From Marinomonas mediterranea MMB-1 (lineage in GTDB: Bacteria > Pseudomonadota > Gammaproteobacteria > Pseudomonadales > Marinomonadaceae), in contig NC_015276.1 of the NCBI RefSeq assembly GCF_000192865.1, forward strand, positions 2,480,001 through 2,544,000: DNA of 64,000 bases, written 5' to 3'. Below are positions 24,830 through 33,225 of this stretch, piece after piece (within the stretch, counting starts at the first letter, position 1; every line of letters starts with the position of its first letter). A program made the position numbers and the translations under genes. The notes beneath the pieces are model-generated. The model did not search any database, was not told the DNA's origin, and saw only the letters and a list, made by a program, of their open reading frames with translations.

Positions 24830-26482
24830 TTACATATTAGGATAATTTGGGCCGCCAGCCCCTTCTGGTGTTACCCACCTAATATTTTGTGACGGATCCT
24901 TTATATCGCACGTTTTACAATGGATACAATTTTGTGCATTGATCTGAAGTGAAGGCCCTGTCTCTTGTTCTACAATCTCATAAACACCCGCAGGACAGTA
25001 TCGCTGAGCTGGTTCATCATATTGAGCCAAATTGTAGTTAACAGGTACCGTTTCATCAATTAAACGTAGATGGCAAGGCTGATCTTCTTCATGATTTGTA
25101 TTGGACAAAAAGACAGAAGAGAGGCGATCAAAGCTCAGCACACCATCGGGCTTATCGTAGTCTATTTTCTTATGCTGTGAAGCAAGTTCTAATGCAGCAT
25201 AATCTGGCACATTGTCTTTGAAAGACAGCGGTAATTTACCGTTAAACACATTTTGATCCATCCAATTATACGCACCACCCCAAAATGTTCCCAAAGAATG
25301 CATGACTGGCACAAAATTCCTAGACTGTTTAAGCTCCTCTCCAAGCCAAGATTGGTTGATAGAAGACTCAAAGTCAGAAAGTTTGTGGCCATAGGAATCG
25401 CTCTTAGACAAGAAATCTACAATGCATTCCGCTGCAATCATGCCACTTTTCATCGCAGTGTGAGTGCCTTTAATCTTCGCTGGATTTAGTGTTCCTGCAT
25501 CACACCCTATTAACAGCCCACCATCAAATGCCATTTGCGGTAAGGAATTCAACCCGCCTTTTGCAATTGCTCTCGCCCCATAGGAGACTCTTTTACCTTC
25601 TTTTAAAATATTCGAGATCAATGGATGGTGTTTATAACGCTGAAATTCTTCATATGGACTTAAGTGAGGGTTTTTATAATTCAGATCAACAATTAAACCA
25701 ACAACGACTTGGTTATTTTCCAGATGATATAAAAAACCGCCCCCTCCAGAGTTGGAACCTAGAGGCCAGCCAGCAGTATGAATAACAGCACCTGGCTCAC
25801 TGATCGATTCAGGCACATCCCAAAGTTCCTTAATTCCGATGCCATAGTGCTGAGGAGAACGGCCTTCATCTAAGTTAAAGTGTTCAATAAGGGACTTACC
25901 TAAATGACCTCGACAGCCTTCGGCAAAAACCGTCTGCTTAGCCTTAAGAAGCATACCGGGCATGTATCCGTCTTTTTCGGAGCCATCGGATGCGACTCCC
26001 ATATCACCCGTTATTACCCCTTGCACGTGACCAGCGTCGTCGTAGGATATCTCCTGAGCTGAAAATCCAGGGAAAATCTCGACGCCTAGCGCCTCGGCCC
26101 GTTCAGCCAACCAACGACATAAATTCCCTAAACTGATCACGTAATTACCATCGTTATGCAGCGATTTAGGGACCATCCAATGTGCTAGTTTCCTTGAATT
26201 GGCTTCATCGCCAAGCCAATATACTTCGTCGCGTCCAACATTAGAAATCAACGGCGCGCCATCTTCTTCCCATTGTGGAAAAAGCTCCGTTAGCGCTTTG
26301 GGGTCAACAACGGCACCAGAAACAATGTGCGCCCCTATTTCCGACCCCTTTTCGACTAAGCAGACGGTAAGCTCAAGCTCTAACTCCTTCGCTTTTTGCA
26401 TTAACCTACATGCCGCCGCAAGTCCTGACGGTCCGCCTCCGACAATAACGACGTCAAATTCCATTACTTCTCTTTCGATCAT
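24830..26482 (-). CDS. Electron transfer flavoprotein-ubiquinone oxidoreductase
   Basis: Inner-membrane flavo-iron-sulfur enzyme (550 residues) passing electrons from ETF, reduced by acyl-CoA dehydrogenases, to ubiquinone. FDVVIVGGGPSGLAAACRL is the FAD fold; GCDAGTLNPAKIKGTHTAMKSGMIAAE-type wording near residue 325 contains the quinone/FAD segment; the C-terminus carries the [4Fe-4S] cysteines in RYCPAGVYEIV and NCIHCKTCDIKDPSQNI, ending NYPNM as in homologues. The ATG at 26482 is kept, but an ATG six codons later is also plausible. It follows the acyl-CoA dehydrogenase gene by 138 bases on the same strand, which fits a shared role in fatty-acid oxidation. Confidence 0.95.
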   Translation of the reverse strand: MIEREVMEFDVVIVGGGPSGLAAACRLMQKAKELELELTVCLVEKGSEIGAHIVSGAVVDPKALTELFPQWEEDGAPLISNVGRDEVYWLGDEANSRKLAHWMVPKSLHNDGNYVISLGNLCRWLAERAEALGVEIFPGFSAQEISYDDAGHVQGVITGDMGVASDGSEKDGYMPGMLLKAKQTVFAEGCRGHLGKSLIEHFNLDEGRSPQHYGIGIKELWDVPESISEPGAVIHTAGWPLGSNSGGGGFLYHLENNQVVVGLIVDLNYKNPHLSPYEEFQRYKHHPLISNILKEGKRVSYGARAIAKGGLNSLPQMAFDGGLLIGCDAGTLNPAKIKGTHTAMKSGMIAAECIVDFLSKSDSYGHKLSDFESSINQSWLGEELKQSRNFVPVMHSLGTFWGGAYNWMDQNVFNGKLPLSFKDNVPDYAALELASQHKKIDYDKPDGVLSFDRLSSVFLSNTNHEEDQPCHLRLIDETVPVNYNLAQYDEPAQRYCPAGVYEIVEQETGPSLQINAQNCIHCKTCDIKDPSQNIRWVTPEGAGGPNYPNM

Positions 26483-26620
26483 ACTCAGTACCCCTTAGAA
26501 GCGGGTTAAACCTTATGTGTATATTATTATTTTTCGAGACCTGTGCACTTCCACGAAGTAGCAAGGGAAGACAAAAGCACAGTAGCCGCACAAGGATCTC
26601 ATTTAATGATTACGTTTTAT

Positions 26621-28369
26621 TTATTGCTTAAAGATAGAGACATCTACGTCCTCAGTACCGTTCTCTATCATACTTCCAAATAATCGCGCTCTTGGAAGGA
26701 TTTGCTGACAATAGAAATCAATTGAGGCACAACGCAAACGCTCTTCATTCGAAGCAGATTCGCCCTCTAAAGCTGTTTCAGCTTGAGCCTTGAGCATCAG
26801 CCAAGCACCTAGGACATACCCAAATTGCATCATATATGGGTAAGCATTATAGGTTCCAAGTGTGGAATTTTCCTTCATGGACTCCAAACAAACCGTCGTT
26901 GTCTGCTTAAAAAGCGCCACTTCCGATAATACCGCTTCGGAGTATTTCGATTGAGAAGCGTGAACATCAGCCACAATTTGATTGATCAAGGTCGCCATCG
27001 CAGACGCATTATCACCTAATAGCTTTCTGCCAATTAAGTCGATTGCCTGAATACCATTTGTGCCTTCATATATTGGAAGAATCCTGGCATCTCGAGCATG
27101 CTGAGCAACCCCAGTCTCTTCAATGAACCCCATGCCACCATGAACTTGTACAGCAAGCGATGTGACTTCTTGTGCGATCTCTGTGATCCAACCTTTTACA
27201 ACAGGTGTGTACAGTGCAGTAAGCTCAGCAGCAGTCTTAGCTTGATCCCCAACGGCTAATTTAGACACGTCATTCTCAACCGCTGCCACGTATATTAATA
27301 ACCTAGAAGCATCGATCAATGACTTCATTGTCATTAACATTCGTTTAACGTCAGGGTGAGCAACAATAGCCACACGATTTTTTCTCGAACTATCGTATCC
27401 TTGCACGCGCTCTTGAGCATATTCTAACGCTTGCTGATAGGCTCGTTCAGCGATAGCAAGACCTTGTAAACCAACACCCTGACGGGCGTTATTCATCATT
27501 GCAAACATCGCCTTTAAGCCTTGATTAGGCTCTCCGACTAGGTAGCCAACAGCACCGCTGGTTTCACCAAAAGCCATAACGCATGTCGGTGACGCATGTA
27601 TGCCCATTTTATGTTCCAATGAGGCCACACTGACATCATTCCTTCTTCCTAATGCGCCATTCTCGTCAACCAAAAACTTAGGCACAACAAATAGAGAAAT
27701 GCCTTTAACACCTTCTGGTGCATCCGGTAAACGAGCCAATACAAGGTGAACGATATTCTCGCTCATTTGATGATCGCCCCAGGTAATGAATATTTTTTGC
27801 CCTTGAATCAGGAAATGGTCTTCATGAGGAGTGGCTTTGGTTCGTATGGCGGCAAGATCAGAGCCTGCATTTGGCTCCGTTAGGTTCATTGTCCCAGTCC
27901 ATTCACCACTAACGAGCTTTTCTAGGTAAGTATCTTTTAATAATTGGCTGCCATATTTCTCCAGTGCCTCAATGGCACCATTTGAGAGTAACGGACACAA
28001 AGAAAACGCTAAGTTAGCAGATTGAATCCCTTCATTTACAGCCGTTGCCAGTGTCGAAGGAAGACCTTGTCCACCATACACCTCATCGCCAGAAAGAGAC
28101 GCCCAGCCGCCTTCTACATAGGAGCGAAAAGCCTCTTTAAATCCTTCGGCCTCATATACTTCGCCTTCTCTAAGTTCAGCACCTTGCTGATCGCCACTCC
28201 AATTGAGAGGTGCAATGATTTGCTCACTGAGCTTTGCGGACTCGGTCAATATGGCTTCAAGTAAATCTTGGGAAAGCGGCTCATCAACAAGGTCGTTTAA
28301 CCGACCGATGTTAGCCACGTGATTGAGTGCAAACAATACATCTTTATAAGGGTAACGATAGTCGCTCAT
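26621..28369 (-). CDS. Acyl-CoA dehydrogenase (long, C-terminal-domain type)
   Basis: FAD enzyme of 582 residues introducing the trans-2 double bond in acyl-CoA. MNLTEPNAGSDLAAIRTKA is the flavin/substrate motif; YEGTNGIQAIDLIGRKLL near residue 425 contains the catalytic glutamate; QVHGGMGFIEETG is the FAD contact. The extra C-terminal domain of about 130 residues marks the roughly 590-residue group of acyl-CoA dehydrogenases rather than E. coli FadE. Electrons would pass to ETF and then to the ETF-QO encoded downstream. An AraC regulator on the same strand upstream may control it. Confidence 0.92.
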   Translation of the reverse strand: MSDYRYPYKDVLFALNHVANIGRLNDLVDEPLSQDLLEAILTESAKLSEQIIAPLNWSGDQQGAELREGEVYEAEGFKEAFRSYVEGGWASLSGDEVYGGQGLPSTLATAVNEGIQSANLAFSLCPLLSNGAIEALEKYGSQLLKDTYLEKLVSGEWTGTMNLTEPNAGSDLAAIRTKATPHEDHFLIQGQKIFITWGDHQMSENIVHLVLARLPDAPEGVKGISLFVVPKFLVDENGALGRRNDVSVASLEHKMGIHASPTCVMAFGETSGAVGYLVGEPNQGLKAMFAMMNNARQGVGLQGLAIAERAYQQALEYAQERVQGYDSSRKNRVAIVAHPDVKRMLMTMKSLIDASRLLIYVAAVENDVSKLAVGDQAKTAAELTALYTPVVKGWITEIAQEVTSLAVQVHGGMGFIEETGVAQHARDARILPIYEGTNGIQAIDLIGRKLLGDNASAMATLINQIVADVHASQSKYSEAVLSEVALFKQTTTVCLESMKENSTLGTYNAYPYMMQFGYVLGAWLMLKAQAETALEGESASNEERLRCASIDFYCQQILPRARLFGSMIENGTEDVDVSIFKQ

Positions 28370-28491
28370 ATTCTTATTCTCCGACTTATTTTCGAGCGTT
28401 ATTCTATCGTTATAGGATGGTAAACAGATTGAATTTCAGCAATAACATTAGAATGCTATATTGATAACAAAACCAATCACGACTGTTCTAG

Positions 28492-29571
28492 TTACCTAGT
28501 CTTTCTGTCTTTGAGAGATTTCTCAAAACGGACATATTGCTCACTTTTTCGATATTCGCCAGGGGTCATCCCGGTCCATTTCTTAAATGAGCGGAAAAAT
28601 GCACTGGGTTCATCAAACCCCATCAACGAGGCAATATCATTTATCGATAATCTCGGTGCATTCATATAGGTGATTGCAGCCTCTTTACGGCATTCGTCCT
28701 TAATCTGTTGATAAGAGGTACTCTCGTCACTTAAGCGACGACGCAGAGTTGAGACGCTCATATTGAGGGTCGACGATACTTCATCCGCGCTTGGCAATTC
28801 TCTCGAAAAATCTTTTCCGATCAAAGCCATTACTTGGGATTTCAAGCTATTGTCGTTTTCGACCATCACTAACAGTTGATAGGGGGCAGTTTTTAAGAAA
28901 CCTCTTAGTGTATCTTCTGTTTGAACAATCGGCATATCAAGATAGCTGGCGGGAAATACGAGCGCATTCGCATGTTGGGAAAACCGTACTTCTGACTGGA
29001 AAAGCGTTTTATAATAATCAACATCCGTTGGGCGATTTGCCGTAAAATACGCGGCCTTGAGTGCAAGTCGTCGACCAATTAACCAACTTATAAAGTGATG
29101 CCATATTGACATACTGGTGCGGATCTTTTCGATTGGCTCATTTGCCATAATGTCAGCAGCAACGTCTTCATCAACCAAATCGACAGGCGCAAATGTTACC
29201 AACGCATAACGCCCTTTTTTTATTAGCACGGGCTTGATCGTTGAGCTTCGACACACATCGAAAAAGTCGCTACATCGATATAACGCTTTAGCAAGGCTCT
29301 GAGCATGAATAATACAAAGACACATCATGCGAAACGTGCCATTCGGCATCTTTCCGCCACTTAGCATCGCGAACGATTCATCTTGCTCTAACCACATGAT
29401 CTTTTGATAGAGCATGCCGTACTCATAAGCGGGAAAAGTGTCATTTTTATCGATATAACTAGGGTCTATCTCTAAACTTTCCAATAAAGTAGGAATACAG
29501 TGACCCTTCGCTTCTACTGCTTTAAGTAAAAACTTCACACTAGACATCGGCACAGATGCTTTAGAATTCAT
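28492..29571 (-). CDS. AraC family transcriptional regulator
   Basis: A 359-residue regulator with an N-terminal AraC-type arabinose-binding-like domain (PF12625 style) at about residues 20-200 and a C-terminal double helix-turn-helix. SINDIASLMGFDEPSAFFRSFKKWTGMTPGEYR (residues about 300-335; core GFDEPSAFFRSFKKWTG) is the AraC signature. This domain combination (OruR/ArgR-like) commonly regulates catabolic genes. Gene order, 122 bases upstream of the acyl-CoA dehydrogenase gene in the same direction, suggests control of fatty-acid or acyl-CoA breakdown; the effector is unknown. Confidence 0.9.
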   Translation of the reverse strand: MNSKASVPMSSVKFLLKAVEAKGHCIPTLLESLEIDPSYIDKNDTFPAYEYGMLYQKIMWLEQDESFAMLSGGKMPNGTFRMMCLCIIHAQSLAKALYRCSDFFDVCRSSTIKPVLIKKGRYALVTFAPVDLVDEDVAADIMANEPIEKIRTSMSIWHHFISWLIGRRLALKAAYFTANRPTDVDYYKTLFQSEVRFSQHANALVFPASYLDMPIVQTEDTLRGFLKTAPYQLLVMVENDNSLKSQVMALIGKDFSRELPSADEVSSTLNMSVSTLRRRLSDESTSYQQIKDECRKEAAITYMNAPRLSINDIASLMGFDEPSAFFRSFKKWTGMTPGEYRKSEQYVRFEKSLKDRKTR

Positions 29572-29615
29572 AGCCCAGTCCCTTATAAACGTTGATTTTA
29601 TTATTTTTTTCCGTC

Positions 29616-29642
29616 AAAAAAGGCTGCATACGCAGCCTTTTT
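29616..29642. terminator. Terminator after the 29661-30008 gene
   Basis: AAAAAAGGCTGC-ATAC-GCAGCCTTTTTA: perfect GGCTGC/GCAGCC stem, four-base loop, A- and T-runs outside. It lies 19 bases past the minus-strand gene stop and upstream of the AraC gene, giving each its own transcript. Confidence 0.88.
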
Positions 29643-29660
29643 ACACTATCACATCAAGCA

Positions 29661-30008
29661 TTATTGGTCTGTTTCGGTAAGCGCGTCAAGTAGATCGTTT
29701 GTTGTTAACTCTTCAGAGTCTACCTGAGCTTCGACCTCAACATCGGGCACACTTTGCTCGCGTACGGGCATAGTGAACCTTCTAGGGCGAGGTGCCTGTA
29801 CCGTTGACTCGGCCTCAGGAGCAATTCCTAAACGCTCTAGTTTTTTACGTGCCTGATCTTTACGTTCTTTTGCTTTTTTAGACTGAAACTTACTGTGCTT
29901 GGAAGCTTTACGCGCTTTATTTTGCTCTTTGAGCATTTCCTTTGTGCCAGTCTTGCCAGAACGCCCTAATCGGCTTTTAATACTTTTGGATTTCTTAACT
30001 CGTGCCAT
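29661..30008 (-). CDS. Small highly basic protein of unknown function
   Basis: Not assigned to a family. The 115-residue product begins MARVKKSKSIKSRLGRSGKTG and about its first 65 residues are lysine/arginine-rich and helical, like nucleic-acid-binding or ribosome-associated tails. The last 40 residues are acidic (VEVEAQVDSEELTTNDLLDA). The ATG at 30008 has GAGGT at a proper distance; an earlier in-frame start lacks a ribosome site. It has its own terminator. Binding RNA or DNA is a guess from charge alone. Confidence 0.7.
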   Translation of the reverse strand: MARVKKSKSIKSRLGRSGKTGTKEMLKEQNKARKASKHSKFQSKKAKERKDQARKKLERLGIAPEAESTVQAPRPRRFTMPVREQSVPDVEVEAQVDSEELTTNDLLDALTETDQ

Positions 30009-30141
30009 ATTTACCTCTAATCGATCCCTCATTGTATCAATCTTCATACAAGAGTTCACCAAGTAGAATAGTAAGACAATGCACGTTCAGCAATTAATAT
30101 ACTGCTAAGCGCTAAATAACCGCAATAGGGTTACCTAACCA

Positions 30142-30579
30142 CTAGCAGTCCGCTTTAAATTTGCTGTGGCCTATCTTACGATATTTACCCAGTTCTCGAA
30201 CCGCAGATCCGATTTTACCAGAATCACCCATCGCGATTTTTGAGTCGATGTCCTTCAACTTAACAATAGCATCGTCTAATACGGCTACATAATCAGCTTG
30301 CTTAGACTCTAACGCAGAGCCTGTGAGCTTTTGCTCTTTGAAAAGGTATGGCGTTTCAGCCTTAGAATCTTCGAATAAGCCTATGAGCGCTTTAACATGC
30401 CCGCTCGCACCGTCAAGATCGTCTGACTTGACGTCTTGTGCAAGTGACCTCAGTTCAGTTTTAATGGACATCATGTGTTCATGCAATTCAGTCTCTGAAC
30501 AAGACCCATGACCATGAGCAAAACCTACTGACGAAGCTACAACCATACCCATTGCCGCAAACATATTCGTTAATTTCAT
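30142..30579 (-). CDS. Periplasmic cytochrome b562-like protein
   Basis: A 145-residue exported protein: signal peptide over residues 1-22 (hydrophobic AAMGMVVASSVGFAHG), then a four-helix-bundle pattern. Near the N-terminus ELHEHMMSIKTELRSL offers the axial methionine and near the C-terminus YRKIGHSKFKADC offers the axial histidine in the same places as soluble cytochrome b562 (PF07361). Haem would be non-covalent, as no CXXCH is present. Electron transfer partner unknown. A cysteine in SCSE near the mature N-terminus and the terminal Cys could form a disulfide. Start chosen at the ATG giving MKLTNMFAAMG; a GTG/ATG three codons earlier is possible. Confidence 0.7.
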   Translation of the reverse strand: MKLTNMFAAMGMVVASSVGFAHGHGSCSETELHEHMMSIKTELRSLAQDVKSDDLDGASGHVKALIGLFEDSKAETPYLFKEQKLTGSALESKQADYVAVLDDAIVKLKDIDSKIAMGDSGKIGSAVRELGKYRKIGHSKFKADC

Positions 30580-30606
30580 AGAGCCCACCTTGCTTTGGTT
30601 AGTTAC

Positions 30607-30627
30607 CGAGCTTTACCACAAAGCTCG
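30607..30627. repeat. Eight-base perfect hairpin between the chemoreceptor and the b562-like gene
   Basis: CGAGCTTT-ACCAC-AAAGCTCG. It is 40 bases past the chemoreceptor start-to-end order on the minus strand, that is upstream of the b562-like start codon. ATTTT follows on the plus strand only. It may be a weak terminator or an operator. Confidence 0.35.
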
Positions 30628-30668
30628 ATTTTACTAATAGTATCCTAGATCAAAAACGAGTTTAACAC

Positions 30669-32534
30669 CTAAACTGTAAAGCGCCCGACTTGCTGCTCCA
30701 ATCTAGCAGCCACCTCAGACAAAGACTTCGCACCCTCTAAGCTTTCTTGCGATTCGTTTGCTAACTTGTTCGCAATACCTTTGATTGACTCACTGTTTTT
30801 AGAAATGTCGCCTGTCACGATATTTTGTTCTTCAGCGGCACTTGCGATCTGAATCGACATATCTGTAATCACTTGAACAGATTCTTGAATGGATTCAAGG
30901 GTTCTTGCTGCTTCTTCTGCGTCTTGAACCGTGCTTTCAGCAAGTGTTCGACCCTCAGACATCAACCCAACAGCGCTGACGGTGGCTTTATTAAGGCCGT
31001 CGATCTTATCTTTAATTTCTTCAGTGGATGATTGAGTTCTCTGAGACAGAACGCGCACTTCATCGGCAACCACCGCAAAACCGCGCCCTTGCTCACCTGC
31101 CCTAGCCGCTTCAATCGCCGCATTTAGTGCAAGCAAGTTAGTTTTTTCAGCGATATCTTGGATAGTAAGAAGGATAGAACTAATACCCTGCACTTGCTCA
31201 TCAAGATCCCCCATCACCGTTGCAGCACTCTGAACTTGGCCGGCTAGGTTATTAATAGAGTCACTACTCTTAAGCACCACCTTATTCCCTTCAAGGCTTT
31301 GGTCATGAGCCGCCTTTGCTGAGGTAGCTGTATTGTCCGCATTACTAGCTATCTCGTGAGTCGCGGCAGACATTTGACCGACCGCGGTTGCTACCATTGT
31401 GACTTCATCCAGCTGAACTTGGAGATCTTGAGTAGATTGAGTGGTTAAGCGCGTCGTATTTTGCGCCAAGTCATTCAGATTCGACGACATCCCTTTAATG
31501 TCTTGAACCATTGCTGACAACGTTTCTAGGAAATCATTAAAGTACTTCGCCAACATACCAACTTCATCATTGCTGGTTTGTGGAATACGGATCGTTAGAT
31601 CGCCTTGACCTTGACTGATTTGTTTTAGAACGGCATTAACTTGCGTAATTCCAGACAATAATTTGGCACTTACAACCCCCATCACACCACTGACAATTAG
31701 GGCTGTTGTCACGGCAGCAACGATCAACAAGATGATAAGGCTGTTTAGTGGAGCAAGTACCTTGCTTTCATTCAACTCATAGACAACGAGCCAGTCCGTG
31801 TTAGGAATGCTTATTTTGCTCGCTAGCAATGCCATACCTTTAGAAGAAACTTCTACAAGCGATTTGGTAGACAATGAATCAAAGGAGTAACCCAACTCAG
31901 TGCTAAAGTCTTTTTGTATCAGATCACTATTCTTGTGCGCGAGAATCTCACCGTTCTTATGAACAAGAATCGCATCCCCTTTCCCTTCAAGGTTGACGTT
32001 CAAGACCGCTGATGTCACCGCATTAATGTATAGATCGGCACCAACTACGCCTTCGACTGCGCCACCTTTATTAACCACTTTCGCTGCGCTAATAATCAGT
32101 TTACCTGTTGTAGCATCGATATAAGGCTTGGTAAACTCAACGTTACCAGACACTACCGCAGATTTATACCAAGGTCGAATTCTTGGGTCATAACCCTCTG
32201 GCAACGAATCCATCAAATCATTCATTAGCATTTTACCATCGCTACTTCCAAAGTAGGCTAGGCTAAAATCACCGGCATCTGACGCCAACTGAAGCGACTC
32301 TTGGGAAACGTCTTCTTTCCCTAAATAAGTCGCCAACGCTTCAATCGCATTTGCCTTACTGATACTCCACTCCTGAATGGTATTCGAATGTCCTTTTGCT
32401 ATCGCCTCGATTTTTTGGTTAATCCCTTCAAGAAGTGTGTTTTTTAGCTGGTAATAGCTAAAAAGACCGATGATAACCGCCACGGAAACCGCGCTTAGAA
32501 ACACAACTAAAGAGAACTTTCTTTTCAACGTCAT
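30669..32534 (-). CDS. Methyl-accepting chemotaxis protein with dCache sensor
   Basis: Inner-membrane chemoreceptor of 621 residues. Order: membrane segment near residues 8-28, periplasmic double-Cache domain (about 30-265) with the DPRIRPWYKSAVVSGN signature typical of amine or amino-acid sensing dCache domains, second membrane segment near 270-295, HAMP, and the signalling domain with the CheA/CheW hairpin tip EKTNLLALNAAIEAARAGEQGRGFAVVADEVR (core NAAIEAARAGEQGRGF). No CheR-docking pentapeptide at the C-terminus. It belongs to the 40-helix-type receptors common in marine gammaproteobacteria. The ligand is unknown. Confidence 0.95.
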   Translation of the reverse strand: MTLKRKFSLVVFLSAVSVAVIIGLFSYYQLKNTLLEGINQKIEAIAKGHSNTIQEWSISKANAIEALATYLGKEDVSQESLQLASDAGDFSLAYFGSSDGKMLMNDLMDSLPEGYDPRIRPWYKSAVVSGNVEFTKPYIDATTGKLIISAAKVVNKGGAVEGVVGADLYINAVTSAVLNVNLEGKGDAILVHKNGEILAHKNSDLIQKDFSTELGYSFDSLSTKSLVEVSSKGMALLASKISIPNTDWLVVYELNESKVLAPLNSLIILLIVAAVTTALIVSGVMGVVSAKLLSGITQVNAVLKQISQGQGDLTIRIPQTSNDEVGMLAKYFNDFLETLSAMVQDIKGMSSNLNDLAQNTTRLTTQSTQDLQVQLDEVTMVATAVGQMSAATHEIASNADNTATSAKAAHDQSLEGNKVVLKSSDSINNLAGQVQSAATVMGDLDEQVQGISSILLTIQDIAEKTNLLALNAAIEAARAGEQGRGFAVVADEVRVLSQRTQSSTEEIKDKIDGLNKATVSAVGLMSEGRTLAESTVQDAEEAARTLESIQESVQVITDMSIQIASAAEEQNIVTGDISKNSESIKGIANKLANESQESLEGAKSLSEVAARLEQQVGRFTV

Positions 32535-32845
32535 TAATTTGGACCTTTTTAAAAAAAACAGGAAGTATTAATCTTCCACTATCACTTACTATCACAATAC
32601 CGCCACAAAAGATGGGTAAACAAATAGATAACTTATTTTTATGAGAAACAATAAAACACAATTCAGCACACAATGACAACCTTTGATTTTTAGGTCAGAA
32701 TTAGGCTTAATTACAATCGTTTCTATTGATCGTAGAGACTTATATCAACCGTGGCCAACATCTAAGATTAACACCCTCCCCTGAGTAAGCACGGATCTTA
32801 ATTATAGCCAAGGCAATAATGTGCCACAAAAACTAATAGCTAAAT
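32535..32845. other. Divergent intergenic region without a recognised gene
   Basis: About 310 AT-rich bases between the chemoreceptor start and the small secreted protein. AGGAAG occurs at a suitable distance before the chemoreceptor ATG on the minus strand. TAATTAT near 32800 may be a -10 for the plus-strand gene. I see no RNA gene or long ORF in it. Confidence 0.4.
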
Positions 32846-33142
32846 ATGAACTTAATAAAACACAGAAAAACCGCAATATTCTTATCAATTTTGATGGGCA
32901 GTACCGCCTATGGTGCGGAATGTTCAGACAAAAAATCAATGGAAGTGGCTGATGAATACAGCCAAGCGCTAATGAATGGAGAGGTGTTCAAACGAGCTAA
33001 GGTATTAAAACGTCATCACCCTAGCAAAAGAAAAGAAGTCGCCAGCTATATAAAAGCCGGCGACTTGTATTACACGATATACACTCTGGTGAGCAACGAT
33101 TGCGTTGCACACATGATCAAACGGACGAAAGGACGTTACTAG
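32846..33142 (+). CDS. Small secreted protein of unknown function
   Basis: Not recognised. The 98-residue product has a signal peptide (hydrophobic segment at residues 10-19, cleavage likely after AYGA). The mature part of about 74 residues is basic, with two cysteines (ECSDKK near its start and NDCVAHM near its end) that could form one disulfide, and a KRHHPSKRK segment. No strong ribosome site is visible before the ATG. Probably a periplasmic protein; function unknown. Confidence 0.6.
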   Translation: MNLIKHRKTAIFLSILMGSTAYGAECSDKKSMEVADEYSQALMNGEVFKRAKVLKRHHPSKRKEVASYIKAGDLYYTIYTLVSNDCVAHMIKRTKGRY

Positions 33143-33225
33143 GCTGCTCACTAGTACGACATTGAGAGAGCAACACCACTTCTAAAGATAAAGGGACGAC
33201 GTGCCGCTTACTTTAAAAAAAACCA

